Positions 49,612 to 60,250 of a stretch of 64,000 nt of DNA are shown piece by piece (within the stretch, counting starts at the first letter, position 1; each line of letters begins with the position of its first letter). The translations under genes and the position numbers were made by a program. This DNA is from Prorocentrum cordatum (taxonomy: Eukaryota; Sar; Dinophyceae; Prorocentrales; Prorocentraceae). The notes beneath the pieces were generated by a model, which saw only the letters and a list, made by a program, of their open reading frames with translations, made no database searches and had not been told where the DNA came from. Location of the stretch: the NCBI GenBank assembly GCA_963575745.1, contig CAUYUJ010015282.1, positions 1,514,433-1,578,432 on the forward strand, in the 5' to 3' direction.

Positions 49612-50510
49612 TGGCCCTAGTTTGATCACCCCCCCCGGGGCCGACCGGCCCTGCAGCCACCAGGAACCAGTAGCCAGGAGGAGGACGAAGACGAGGGGAC
49701 GAGGGAACGAGGACGAGGACAGGGAGGAGGACGAGGACGAGGATCGGCGGCGGCGGCGGCGGCAGGACGACCACGAGCCGGCCTTTTATCTTCAACAGGC
49801 GGCGCGGGCCGCCGCAGCCGCTCCGCGCGCGCGGGCGTCGGCGTCGGCGTCGCGGCCGCGGCCGCGGCCGCCGCGCCGCCGGAGTCCGAGGAGGCGTGCC
49901 AGCGCGCAGAGGGTGGGGGCCCAAGGGAGGCGGCCTTCAAGGGAGGCGGGGGGCCTCTGATTCGAGGCCGGGGGTCTTCTCAAAGCGCCCTGGTGCTTCC
50001 AGAGAGGCTCCCTTCGGGCACAATGCGTAGCGGGGTGGGTGATGAACGGGGGAGCGAAGAAAGGTGCACATTTCGTGCGCCTTCGGGGCCCTCTGGGGCC
50101 CAGAAGGGGCACGAGAGGTGCACGTCTCTTCGCCCCCCCCTCACTTATCGCCTCCCAATCAAGCAACATCCAACTCCTAGAAGCGAGGACGGCATCTTCT
50201 AAGACGCCACCTGCCTTCTCAGAAGCACCTCTCGCCTTCTCAGGAGGGCCACCCAGCAACATGTGCGCGCCGGCAAGAGGCGCAGCGGCCGCGCGGCCGC
50301 GGGAGCCCCGCTCGGCAGCGGGGCCGCAGCAGGCGCGGGGGTCCACGGGCAGACGGCGGCGGCGGCGCCGGCCAGTACGAGGGCGGCGGCAACATGGACG
50401 ACGGCGGCGACAGGGATGGCGACGGCGACAAGGGGACGAGGAGGGCGATGGCGACGGGTACGGGGGAGGAGGGTGGGGAGGAGGAGATTTGCTCGTGATT
50501 TGCACGAGGA
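49612..50510. other. GC-rich stretch with GGA/CGG runs, no recognised gene
   Basis: GAGGACGAGGACGAGG at 49680-49745, GGCGGCGGCGG near 49746, and CGCGGCCGCGGCCGCGGCCG near 49855. No domain in any frame. Confidence 0.5.
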
Positions 50511-50770
50511 GGAGGAGGAGAAGGAGGAGGAGGAGGAGGATGAGGAGGAGCAGGAGGAGGAGGAGGAGGAGTTGATGGAGTTGGAGGAGTTGCAAGAGTT
50601 GGAGGAGTTGGAGGAGTTGGGGGAGTTGGAGGAGTTGGAGGAGTTGGAGGAGTTGTAGGAGTTGGAGGAGTTGGAGGAGGAAGAGGAGGAGGAGGAGGAG
50701 GAGGAGGAGGAGGCGGAGGAGGAGGAGGAGGAGGGGGAGGAGGAGGAGGAGGAGGAGGAGGAGGAGGAGC
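50511..50770. repeat. GGA tract with GGAGGAGTT minisatellite
   Basis: Pure GGA at 50511-50570 and 50680-50770 flanks about twelve GGAGTT/GGAGGAGTT units (50571-50690). Confidence 0.92.
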
Positions 50771-51082
50771 CTCCACAACGACTTGACTGTACGTGCTCCC
50801 GACGTGTACCACGCGAAGCGAGAGCAACCAACGCCTGGAGGTGACGTGCTGAGCGGCAGCGTTTGTTGTGAAGGCTGTAATACAACGTATTCCATGTACC
50901 CAACTATTGCACGAGGCTGCATCCTGTGGCTGTTTACACTATTACGTCTCCCCTCTGGCGACCAGAGATCGTGAACGCCTTGTTCTCCAAATAGGCCTGC
51001 CGCTAGGGATCCTAGCTCAAACCATGGAGAACTTGCCCACTGCTCCCCCCTTTCTTGTGCCCCCAGTAACCGTCGAACTATG
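50771..51082. other. Spacer with no recognised feature
   Basis: No repeat, gene or RNA recognised. Confidence 0.5.
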
Positions 51083-51212
51083 CGCATAGCTTCCTCCTAT
51101 CCGCAAGACTTCCTCCTATCCGCATGGCTTCCTCCTATTCGTACGGCTTCCTCCTAGAAGTCTGCATGGCTTCTTCCTATTCGCATAGTTTCTTCCTATC
51201 CGCAAGGCTATT
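51083..51212. repeat. About 20-bp tandem repeat (TTCCTCCTATCCGCA)
   Basis: Six to seven units of GCTTCCTCCTATCCGCATG with variants (TATTCGCATAG, TATCCGCAAGG). Pyrimidine-rich. Confidence 0.85.
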
Positions 51213-51724
51213 CCACTGGCGCCCCAACAATCGCCAAACACTCGTACGACTCAGAATTGGAGTGCATTAGACTCGAGTAGATAATAGAACACGAGACTTG
51301 AGTATACAAGAACATACGATATCAGCAAACAGAGTTGAGTACCGTAGAGTAGCGTATATCGAGCAGAACAGAGTATAGTAGAGTCGAGTAGCTGATAGTT
51401 GACTAGGGTCGGACATGGTAGAGTGGAGTAGGATCGAGCAGCATAGAGCAGAGCAGGGTAGAGTCAGGTAGATGGTGAAATTGAGCTTGGTATACTAGAG
51501 TGCAGAGAGGGTTAAGGCGACCCGTGGGGACGCGAAGGTTCGCCGGCTGCGGCCGTGCGCTGGGCTGGAATCCTCAGTGCAGCTTCGAGAGCTGGGCGCT
51601 GAGACACAGGACATGGTGTGCACAGTCTAGACGTTTCGCGTAATCGCACCAGCCCATAAGGAAACGATGCCAGGGCGAGTTGCCCTGACCAAGGCTGAAG
51701 AAGCTGCTGTGCCCCAAGAGGTGG
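51213..51724. repeat. Degenerate GAGTAGA/GAGCAGA region
   Basis: From about 51260 to 51490 the words GAGTAG, GAGCAG, GTAGAGT and ATAGAG recur without fixed period. The remaining part to 51724 shows nothing clear. Confidence 0.55.
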
Positions 51725-53190
51725 AGGATGGAGGAGGAGGAGGAGGAGGAGGCGGACGAGGAGGAGGAGGAGGAGAAGGAGGAGGAGTAGGGAGGAGGAG
51801 GAGTTCGTTCCCGTGGATGATCCTATATTCGAGAGGGGACGAGGACAGATTGATGGAAAGTGAAGGGTGGAGAAGAGAGGAGGATCAGGAGGAGAAGGAG
51901 GATCAGGAGGAGGAGGAGGAGGAGGAGGAGGAGGAGGAGGAGAAGGCGGTGGCTGCACATTTCCCGAGAATCAAAGACCGCTAGCTCGAGCTTGGGGAGG
52001 GGAAGGAGGAAAGGGAGAGGGGGGGGCCATGGACGACGAGGAGTGGGAGGAAGACAGCAGGAGGAGGGAGGAGGAGGAGGAGGAGGAGGAGGAGGAGGAG
52101 GAGAAGGGGAAGAGGGAGGAGGAGGAGGGAGGGAGCGAGGACGGAGGTGGATGGCGGACGAGCAGGAGGGAGGGAGGAGGGAGGGAGGGAAGGTGGAGGG
52201 AAGGAGGAGGATTGGGGAGGAGGACGGAGGGTGGGGGAGGGAGCCGTGGCAGGCCGCGGGTGTGCGGCCCGGAGAGGGTGCAGACGCTGAGGGGGAGGCT
52301 GCTCGGGCGCGAGGCGACGCTTGCCTCCCCGCCCCCCTCGGATGGAAAGCCCTGGCATGGAGGAGGGGAGGAGGAGGAGGAGGAGGAGGAGGAGGAGGAG
52401 GAGGAGGGGAGGAGAGGAGGAGGAGGAGGAGAGGAGGAGGAGGAGGAGAGAGGAGCAGGAGGAGCAGGAGGAGGAGGAGGAGGAGGAGGAGGAGGAGGAG
52501 GGAGGAGGAGGAGGAGGGGAGGAGGAGGGAGGAGGAGGAGAGGAGGGAGGGGAGGAGGAGGAGGAGGAGGGAGAGGAGGAGGAGGAGCAGGAGGAGCAGG
52601 AGGAGCAGGAGGAGAGCAGGAGGAGCAGGAGCAGGAGCAGGAGGAGCAGAGGAGGAGGAGGAGGAGGAGGAGGAGGAGGAGGAGGAGGAGGAGGAGGAGG
52701 AGGGAGGAGGAGGAGGAGGGGAGGAGGAGGAGGAGGAGGAGGAGGAGGAGGAGGAGGAGGAGGAGAGGAGGAGGAGGAGGAGCAGGAGAGAGGAGGAGGA
52801 GGAGAGGAGGAGGAGGAGAGGAAGGAGGAGAGGGAGGAGGAGGAGGAGGAGGAGGAGGAGGAGGAGGGAGGGGGGAGGAGGAGGAGGAGGGGAGGAGGAG
52901 AGGAGGAAGAGGGAGGAGGAGGAGGAGGAGGAAGGAGGAGGAGGAGGAGGGAGGAGGAGAGGAGGAGGAGGAAGAAAGAAGAAGAGGAAGAAGAAGAAGA
53001 GAGAGAGAAGAATAAGAAGAAGAAGAAGAATAAGAAGAATAATAATAAGAAGAAGAAGAAGAAGAAGAGGAGGAGGAGGAGGAGGAGGAGGGAGGAGGAC
53101 GGACAGGGGAGGAGGAGGAGGAGGAGGAGGAGGAGGAGGAGGAGGAGGAGCAGGAGCAGGAGGAGGAGGAGGAGGAGGAGGTGCGGCTGG
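51725..53190. repeat. 1.4-kb GGA purine tract
   Basis: Almost pure GGA/GGGA/GGAGCA on the + strand, interrupted by GC-rich unique sequence at about 51955-52060 and 52230-52370, and by a GAAGAA/AATAAGAA-rich segment (52970-53070). Long frames in all phases on both strands (up to about 500 codons) are artefacts of composition. Confidence 0.95.
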
Positions 53191-54000
53191 GGCGAGGGAA
53201 ACAGCGGCCCTCCTGGACTCCTCAAACGTCTCCTTCTCCTCCGAAGCGGCACGTTCGTGACATACCTTCTTGGTTGCCAGCTGCTCCAGCTGCTGAACAG
53301 ACTGTCGCATGCTCACCTTTCAACTTAAGCAATTTCTTCTGCCACTTCCCGTTGCTCCTGCTCAGCTCTGAGAGGGCTCTTTTGACGGTGGGACCGGAGC
53401 GCGCTTATCACCTGGAGCATTTTTTGAACCTGTCGATCTGGCCTCCCACGAAATTGCGGGGCGGACACCTGCAAGCCTACAATTGGAGACCAACTGGGAA
53501 AGACGGTGCAGCTCACCATGTTGAGACACAGGGGTCGACGCCTTGAGCTTCGAAGACAGAGCACGCTCGGGACCACCTCCACCTTCGCTTTGGCCTTGAC
53601 CATCTTTGACACTTCCTTTCGGACCAGATTTCCCACCAGATTCCTTCTTGCCCTCGCCTGGCTTCCCGCCACGAGCGACACGTGCCCACGGCTCGTATGT
53701 CCACACAGGAGGCGGAGGAGGCACATTAGGAAAACATCGCGGCAACGGTCCTTTGGTTGTGGTAGCATAACTTAAAGTGGGCAGGATTCTTCACGCACGA
53801 GCAATGCTGGCACACGATTATATATATATATATATATATATTTCTTCTAGGCCGAGCTCTGAGCCCATTGACCTGCCGACAGAGGCCAAGATTCCCCGCC
53901 AGGGGTGTGAAAGGAACAGACGGCGTCGCGCGCCCCCTCGATGCTTTGTCGCACAGCGGTGGGAACCTCGTTTCGAAGTCCCACTACGTGAATTCTGAGC
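53191..54000 (-). pseudogene. SL-tagged retroposed gene remnant (minus strand)
   Basis: Behind the SL relic at 54001-54022, the minus strand has a leader with a (TA)n run and then a frame VWTYEPWARVARGGKPGEGK, followed by GGKSGPKGSVKDGQGQSE at about 53600-53710. Further pieces in other frames include EQEQREVAEEI and QSVQQLEQLATKKVCHERA with SEEKETFEESRRAA (53200-53310), a coiled coil. Frame changes separate them and the sequence runs into the purine tract. The architecture (basic start, coiled coil) resembles the 21977 protein and LINE ORF1s. No function assigned. Confidence 0.4.
53819..53841. repeat. (TA)n microsatellite
   Basis: About eleven TA units, inside the 5' leader of the minus-strand remnant. 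Confidence 0.95.
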
Positions 54001-54022
54001 CTTGAGCCATAGTAGCTACGGC
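54001..54022 (-). other. Degenerate relict spliced leader (DinoSL), minus strand
   Basis: On the minus strand GCCGTAGCTACT then ATGGCTCAAG matches DinoSL at 18 of 22 positions (differences at 1, 9, 11 and 13). CCGTAGC and TGGCTCAAG are intact. Confidence 0.6.
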
Positions 54023-54112
54023 CCCACCCACCTCTTCATCCTTCTCCTCAGCATCCTCCCTCTCTCCCACCTCCTCCTGGTCCTGTTACTCGTGAATGCT
54101 TTTTCCTTGTAA

Positions 54113-54655
54113 ATAGCTCCTCCCTGTCGCACCCCGAGACGTGTCCGTATGGCGGGCCGGGCGTTTCGCGTGAGATTTCGCACCACTGCTGGTCTTGGAG
54201 CTCAAGGTTTGCAGGGACTTCACGGATGGAGGTTGGACCAGTTTGAAAATGTGGTTCTCGATTTAGCGCCGCACACATTCGCATAGATTCACAGATGGAG
54301 GGCGGGTGGTTGTCTTACATATTTGTACGAGCTTCACGGATTTAGGGCGTTTTTTTTCAATTTGTGGTTATCGCTTGAGCGACGCGCACTTTCATCCCAC
54401 GAATTTGCAGCAGTTTCAAGGGTTCGTATGCTTGAAGTCCCAGAAATGGTTGTTTGGTGCGATGTAAGATTGTCTGGGCGCAACGGTAATGTTGTTTCGA
54501 AGCGATTGAGTCCCAGAATCGTCAGGACGCAACAGGAAACTTGCTTCGCGGCGTTGAAGTCAGAGAGATTGTGTTTGGCACGGTTCAGGATATTCAAACG
54601 GTTGTCTTCCAACGGGGCACTTCCCTCAGTGAACATATTCTTTTGTAGGGACCGA
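54113..54655 (+). repeat. 540-bp dispersed family, copy 2
   Basis: Starts AGCTCCTCCCTGTCGCACCC. It contains CACGGATGGAGG followed by ATGTGGTTCTCG and CGCCGCACACATTCG in about 75-80-bp steps, then AAGTCCCAGAAATGG and AGTCCCAGAATCG in a second module. It ends near CTTCCAACGGGGCACTTCCC and TGTAGGGACC. This is the most complete copy. Confidence 0.75.
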
Positions 54656-54707
54656 TGCAGTGGGAATTTGAATGGAGGGTGTATTGCAACATCGTTTATG
54701 GGTCATC

Positions 54708-54790
54708 TTCCTCCTCCTCATCCCACTCCTCCTCCTCCTCCTCCTCCTCCTCCTCCTCTTCCTCCTCCTCCTCCTCTTTGTTCCTCCTCC
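54708..54790. repeat. (TCC)n tract
   Basis: Pyrimidine tract of TCC with a few TTCC steps. Confidence 0.95.
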
Positions 54791-55534
54791 TCCCCCCTTC
54801 CCCCTGCTCCTTCTCTTGCTCCAGCTCCTCTCACTCCTCATCCTCGTCTCTCTCCTCCTCTGGTTCTGTTGTTTCAATAGAGGGTGATGTTTCAGGGCAT
54901 GCGGGCCACACACCATCCACGCACGCCAGCTGAAAGCAAGGGTCCTGGCAACACGGTAACATGCTCTGGGACCACAAGATTTGTCCTTCCAACCTTCACG
55001 AGCACCGCCATCCCTACCTTTGTCCTTCCCTCCCACCATTCACGTGTTGTCTGCCTGCGCTCCCAACATCATCCTCTCCTCCTAGTCGTACACGTTCCGA
55101 GGCCTACAAACAAATAGGGTATCATGTCGGGTCCCCCACCGAGTAATATCTGGAAGTGGGGCCTCCTCGAGCCCGCGCCCCGTCCCTAGGACCGATTTCT
55201 CATCCGTGGTCGTTTTTTACGGCCCCAGGGCTCGAGCCCAGCTTCATGAGGACGAGGACTGCAAAACAAATCTGGAGCTAGTTGGCCGAGTCGCCAGAAG
55301 TCTGGGACCGCTGCCACTGCGATTGCCGTTGCGATTGCCGCTGCCACGGTTACCACTGCGCACTCGAGCGCGCGCGCCCGGAGAGGAAGCAAGGTGGGTC
55401 GACGAGGTCTATACATATCCACCGCCGCTGGCCAGGCCCATTCTGGGCCCGCTGGCCAGCAGTGGTGGATATTTTTAAATCGAATGGCCTTCGGTCAATC
55501 CCGCCACTGTGCCTGGGTTGTGGGTATGAAGCAT
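54791..55534. other. Stretch with no recognised gene
   Basis: Pyrimidine-rich to 54860. GATTGCCGTTGCGATTGCCG short repeats occur at about 55318-55345. No supported coding. Confidence 0.45.
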
Positions 55535-56150
55535 GTTGGATGTTCGTTGGGATCTCGTGGGGAGCCTCTCGGGGGGGCTCTTGGAGGCAGTTTTGAAGCC
55601 ACTTGGGGGCCGCTTTGGGGCCTGTCGGGGGCCGTTTTGGAGCCGCTTGGGGCTTCTTGTGGGCCTCTTGGGGGGGCCTCTTGCGGCCTCTTGGGGGCCA
55701 CTTGGGGGCCTCTTTGGGCCTCCTGGGCGCCTCTGGGGGCCTGGGAGCCTCTTGGCGCGGGAGGCTCGGATTTTCAGTTCGTGGTCCCTCTCTTGGCGCC
55801 CTTTTGGGGCCGTCTTGGGCGCCTCTTGGGCCGTCTTGTGACCCTCGTGTGCCGTTTCGGGGCCCTCTTGGAGGCTTCTTGGGCCGTCTTGGGGCGGTCT
55901 TGGGGGCCTGGGGGCCGTTTGGGAAACCGAAAAGGCGAGAACGCTAAAACTCCCCACAGACTTCAAGTAAACTCCTGGGGGCCCTCTGGGGAGGCCTCTT
56001 GGAGGCCTCTTGGGCCGTCGTGGAGGCCTCTTGGGCCGTCTTGGGGCCATCCTGTGCGTCCTGAAGCGATCGTTCGGCAATTCGGGGCCGTCTTAGACTG
56101 TCTTCGGGGCCTCTTGTTGCCCTCTTGGCCCGTCTTGGGGCCTCCTTGAG
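55535..56150 (+). repeat. G-rich dispersed repeat, block 4
   Basis: The longest block: GGGGGCCTCTTGGGGGCC, CTTGGGGCCGTCTTGGG and variants throughout. A short non-repetitive insert (ACCGAAAAGGCGAGAACGCT, about 55926-55950) matches the position of similar inserts in block 2 (CGAAAGCTCGAAACGGCGAG, about 18670) and block 5. Confidence 0.8.
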
Positions 56151-56421
56151 CCCGGAACATTAACGGGACGCGCCCGAGCCCAGAGGGCACGCGCCAAGCC
56201 CCATGAGATTTCGGAATGTTGGTTCCGTGTCCCTCAGAGACTCCTCAGGACTGAGGGTTGAGGCTCCAGGGGTTAGGCAAAGGACCTGAGGACATACCCA
56301 CCCCGTGCCCAGAGGCACGGTGGCCCCCTCGCGTGCGCGAGGTCGCTCTGGTACTCTGTGGGGAGAGCCACGAGGACGCGGTCGACCTCACGAGGCGGGA
56401 GGCTGTCGTGGAGCCGGAGGC
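56151..56421. other. Spacer with no recognised feature
   Basis: GC-rich, with no repeat or gene recognised. Confidence 0.5.
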
Positions 56422-56590
56422 TCCTGGTCCTCCTCCCCCTCCTTCTCCTCCTCTTCCTGCTCCTGCTGCTCCTCCTTCTCCTCCCCCTCCTCCTCCTCCT
56501 CCTCCCCCTCCTCCTCCTCCTCCTCCTCCTCCTCCTCCTCCTCCTCCTCCTCCTCCTCCTCCTTCTCCTCCTCCTCCTCCTCGCTCTCCC
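56422..56590. repeat. (TCC)n tract
   Basis: Nearly pure TCC/CCTC on the + strand for about 165 bp. Confidence 0.95.
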
Positions 56591-56749
56591 ATCGTCCTCC
56601 ACCTCCTGCTCCGCCTTCAGGAAGACTGGATCCCGACCTCGGCCCCAGCGCCGGACGGCTCTGGAGAGCCGCCTTGCATCGCCGAGCGAGGGGGGCTGAC
56701 GCTGCGGGCAGCGAAGGCGTGGGCGGAGCGCATCTTGTCCAAGCACGCT

Positions 56750-57560
56750 GGCGCCTCCTCCCTCCTCATCCCTCCTCCTCCTCCTCTTCCTCTTCTTCCT
56801 CCTTTTGCCCCACCCCTCCTCCTCCTCGTCCTCCACCTCATCCTCGTCGTGCTCTCCGTTTGTCGTCCTCGTCATCTGCCTACATCCTTTCATCTGTCCT
56901 GCTGTAATGTCAGATCACATTTTCTCAGATCCTCATCCTCCTCCTAAATACGTTTCCTCATCCAACTGCAGTCCTCCCTCCCTCCCTCCCTCCATCCCCC
57001 CCCCTCTCTCCCTCCCTCCCATCCTCCCTCCCTCGTCTTCGTCCTTATCCTTCCCTATCGCCCCCTCTCCCTCCCTGCTTCAGTTGTTCCCTTACCCTTT
57101 CCCTTCCCTCTCTCCTCTCTCGTCATCTTTCTCCTCCTCTCCCTCCTCCTCCTGCTCCTCGTCCTCCTCCTCCTGCTCCTCGTCATCCTCCTAGATCCCC
57201 TCCCCTGTCCTCCTATATCCGTTCCCTTCTTCTCCTCCTATAGTATCCTCCTATCTACGCATCCCCCTCCTTATCCTCATTCTCTCCTGCTTCTCCTCCT
57301 CATCATCATCCTCCTCACACCTCAAATCCTCCTTCCCTCCATCGATCACTCCTCCCTCCTCCTCGTCCTCACCCTCCTCTTACCCCCGACCTCCATCCCT
57401 GCCTCCCTTCCTTATTTCTATCCTTTCATCATCTTCTCTCCTCTGCTTCCTCCATCCTCCCTCCTCCTCCTCCTCCTCCTCCTCCTCCTCCTTCTCCTCC
57501 TCCTCCTCTCCCTCCTCCTCCTCCTCCTCCTCCTCTTCATCCTCCGGTTCCTCCTCTTCT
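56750..57560. repeat. Pyrimidine-rich TCC/CCCTCC block
   Basis: About 800 bp, mostly C and T, with TCCTCC, CCCTCCCTCC and TCATCC. The purest part is 57450-57540. Ser/Pro frames in it are artefacts. Confidence 0.85.
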
Positions 57561-58104
57561 CCTCCTGCTCTTACCCCTTGGTGGCAGATGTTCCTGGAAG
57601 GACGTAGTTGGTTACTTCTTGGGGGGCTCCTGGAGCACCTTCGTCGCCACGGCTGGATTCCACACGCAGTCCCAGTCAGAATGCACCCCAGACCTGCTGT
57701 GGGATCGACTTCGAGGCAGAAAAATCTGGACCTCTGGCGCCACGGAACAATACACGACGCGCGCGTTTCATCAGTCCGGGTATCCAGGGGGGCCGGTTCT
57801 GGACCCCAGAGCAATCAAAACATATAATTTGCGACAGGGGGCCTAGTTTGGGAAAGGTGTCGAGGGCTCAGGGGGGGCCGCGTCACGAAAGAATCGTCAC
57901 GTCAGAGGTCTGCGTCCTCTTTTTCTCTTCCTGTTCACTCTACTCCTGTTAGGCACCGTGCTCATCCCCATCATCCGACTCATCGTCTTTCCACTCGTTC
58001 TCGTCCGCACCATCCCCACTCGCTCGTCGTCGTGCTCGTCGTCGCCTTCCCCTCTCACTCCTAAGTCCTCCTCCTCCCTCATCCTCCTGCTCCGTCGCTT
58101 TCCT
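57561..58104. other. Stretch with no recognised gene
   Basis: 57580-57900 is mixed composition without a recognisable frame; 57900-58100 is CTC/GTC-rich. Confidence 0.5.
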
Positions 58105-58490
58105 TAGAGATAACTCCTCCCTGTCGCACCCCCAGGCGTGTTGGTAGGGCGAGCCTGGCGTTTCGCTTGAGACTTCTTCGCCAAGACTTCCTCGCCACGT
58201 GTGGTCCTGAAGCTCGAAATCTGCAGTACTTTCACGGATGGAGGGCGAGCCGTTTTCAAAATGTGGTTCTCGTTTTAGCCCCGCGCACATTCGTTTTAAA
58301 CGTGTACAACAGCTTCACGGATGGAGGGCGGGTGGTTTTCAAATTGTGGCTCTCGTCTTTACCGCCGCGCGCATTCGTTTTAAATGCTTGCCACTCATTC
58401 AAACATTGAAGGGCGGTTCTTATTCAACATGTGACTGTCGCATAGGCGCCGCGCGTATTCATGTTGACAGTTCGCAGCCGTTTATATAAT
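58105..58490 (+). repeat. 540-bp dispersed family, copy 3
   Basis: Starts AACTCCTCCCTGTCGCACCC and includes CACGGATGGAGGGCG twice, about 82 bp apart, each followed by TGTGGTTCTCG or TGTGGCTCTCG and CCGCGCACATTCGTTTTAAA or CCGCGCGCATTCG. The second module (AAGTCCCAGG) is missing. Confidence 0.75.
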
Positions 58491-58599
58491 ATGCCGGGCG
58501 TCCAGGTGCCCCGGGCACAGGGGCAGCCCACTTTTCCAAAACTCCCCCACCCACCCCGCACCCGACTTTAGTCCCCGCCGCGGGCGAGCCTATTTGAAC

Positions 58600-59170
58600 G
58601 CTCCAGGGCGCTCACTGCGCCTCGGGGGCCCCTCTTGGCGCCCGAGAGGGCGCACAGAGGCCGCCAAGACAGCCCGAGAGCGCACCAAGCCGCCGAAGAT
58701 GGCCCCGTGATGGCCCAAGAGGCCCCCAAGAGGCCCCAAGAGCGCTCCAATAGAACCTCCAAGAAGGCCCCAGGAGGCCAACATTGTGGATTTTCATTTT
58801 GTTTTTCAATGTTTTTTGGGCTGTTCGCGTTTTCGGGCTTCTGACACGCCAAGACTGCGCAAGAAGCCTCCAACATCGACCCAAGAGGGCCCAAGAGGCC
58901 CCCAAGATCCCCCCAAGAGGCCCCCAAGCCGGCCCAAGAGAGCCCCCAAACAGCCCAAGGAGGGGCCCAAGACGGCCCAAGAGGGCTTCAGGACGACAAC
59001 AAGAGGGACCCAAGAGGGGGAATCCGAACCTGCATGTCGAGCTTTCCGCCCCAAGAGGCCCCCAGGAGGCTCCAAGAGGCCCCCGAGAGGCCCTCAAGAG
59101 GCCCAAAAGAGGCCACCAAAAGGCCCACAAGATGTTCCAAAACGGCCCCCCGGAAGTTTCAAAACGGCTT
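58600..59170 (-). repeat. G-rich dispersed repeat, block 5 (inverted)
   Basis: CCCAAGAGGCCCCCAAGAGG units on the + strand, the complement of the other blocks. Shares ATGTTGGCCTCCTGG and GGTTCTATTGGAGC (minus strand, about 58740-58790) with block 2. Confidence 0.8.
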
Positions 59171-59354
59171 CTGACACATAACCCATGCACGGTGGCAGGA
59201 CGGGGCAATGGGCTCTAGGAGTTGCACACGAAGAGAACACACTACGTGCTTCTTTCGGTTTGTGGCTGGTTTCAGCGCTCCCCAACCCCCCCCCGACGAT
59301 GACGTCGACGAGAAGTACGACGACGACGACGACGACGACGACTACGACGACGAC
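59171..59354. repeat. (GAC)n patch before the 311-bp array
   Basis: GACGACGACGACGACGAC-type run at about 59316-59352. The rest is a nondescript spacer. Confidence 0.7.
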
Positions 59355-60250
59355 GAGAATCGTGGTCATCGGCCACGCGGCTGGGACAGGGATTAACAAA
59401 ATGGGGTCTCCCCTAGGGAGGGAAGCGGGAGAGTTTACTTGATCAGAGCCTCGGCGGAACGGAAACTAGCACTGGGTGTTAACAAATCGTGCCTCACCCC
59501 CTCTCCAGCATGCCGGGGAGGGAGTTCAATGTCACGGAGTCGGTGCAGAGGACTGCCGATGGAGTATCGCTGGAATGGGAAATACCACCGGGTGGGTGTT
59601 AACAAATCGTGCCCCCCCCCTCTCCGGCCAGCGGGGGGAGCTAAATGCCTCAGAATCGCTGCGGAGGATTCGTGGTCATCGGCCACGCGGCCGGGACAGA
59701 GATTCACAAAATGAGGTCCCCTTCGGAGGGGAAGCGAGGAGAGTTTGATCAGAATGTCGGCGGAATGGGAAATGGCACCGAAAGTTGTGCACAACTCGGG
59801 TCCCCCCCTTCTCTGGCCGGCTGGGGGGGACGGTCAATGTCACGGAGCCGGTGCAGGGGATTGCCGATGGAGCCTCGGCGGAATGGTAAACAGCACCGGG
59901 GGGTGAGAACAAATCGTGCCCCTCCCCCCTCCAGCCGGCGGGCGGAGAACTACACGTCACGGACTCGGTGCGGGGGATTCGCGGTCATTGGCCACGCAGC
60001 CGAGACAGGGATTCACGAAATTGGGCCCCCTATGGGCAGGGAAGCGGGGGAGCTTATTTGATCAGAGTCTCGGCGGAACGGAAAATGGCACCGGGGGTTG
60101 AGGACAATTCGTGCCCCCCTTCTCCGACCGGCTGGGGGGGAAAGTAAATGTCACGGACTCGGTGCGGAGGATTGCTGACAGAGTCTCGGCGGAATGAGAA
60201 ACAGCACTGGGGGGTGTTAACAAATCGTGCCACCCCTTCTCCGGACGGAT
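59355..60250. repeat. Nested 311-bp tandem array
   Basis: GTGGTCATCGGCCACGCGG occurs at about 59361 and 59671, with a variant at about 59981, giving steps of about 311 bp. Within each unit two shorter repeats of roughly 125 bp share TCGGCGGAATGG, GGTGTTAACAAATCGTGCC, CCGGCCGGCTGGGG and GTCACGGAGTCGGTGC. Direct orientation, about three units with the last partial. No coding. Confidence 0.85.

Noticed and set aside
51823-53316. Minus-strand open frame of almost 500 codons (Pro/Leu/Ser-rich)
   Set aside because: It is the complement of a GGA tract; all three phases on both strands are open and no domain exists. Only the short non-repetitive start at 53200-53316 is kept, as part of a pseudogene.
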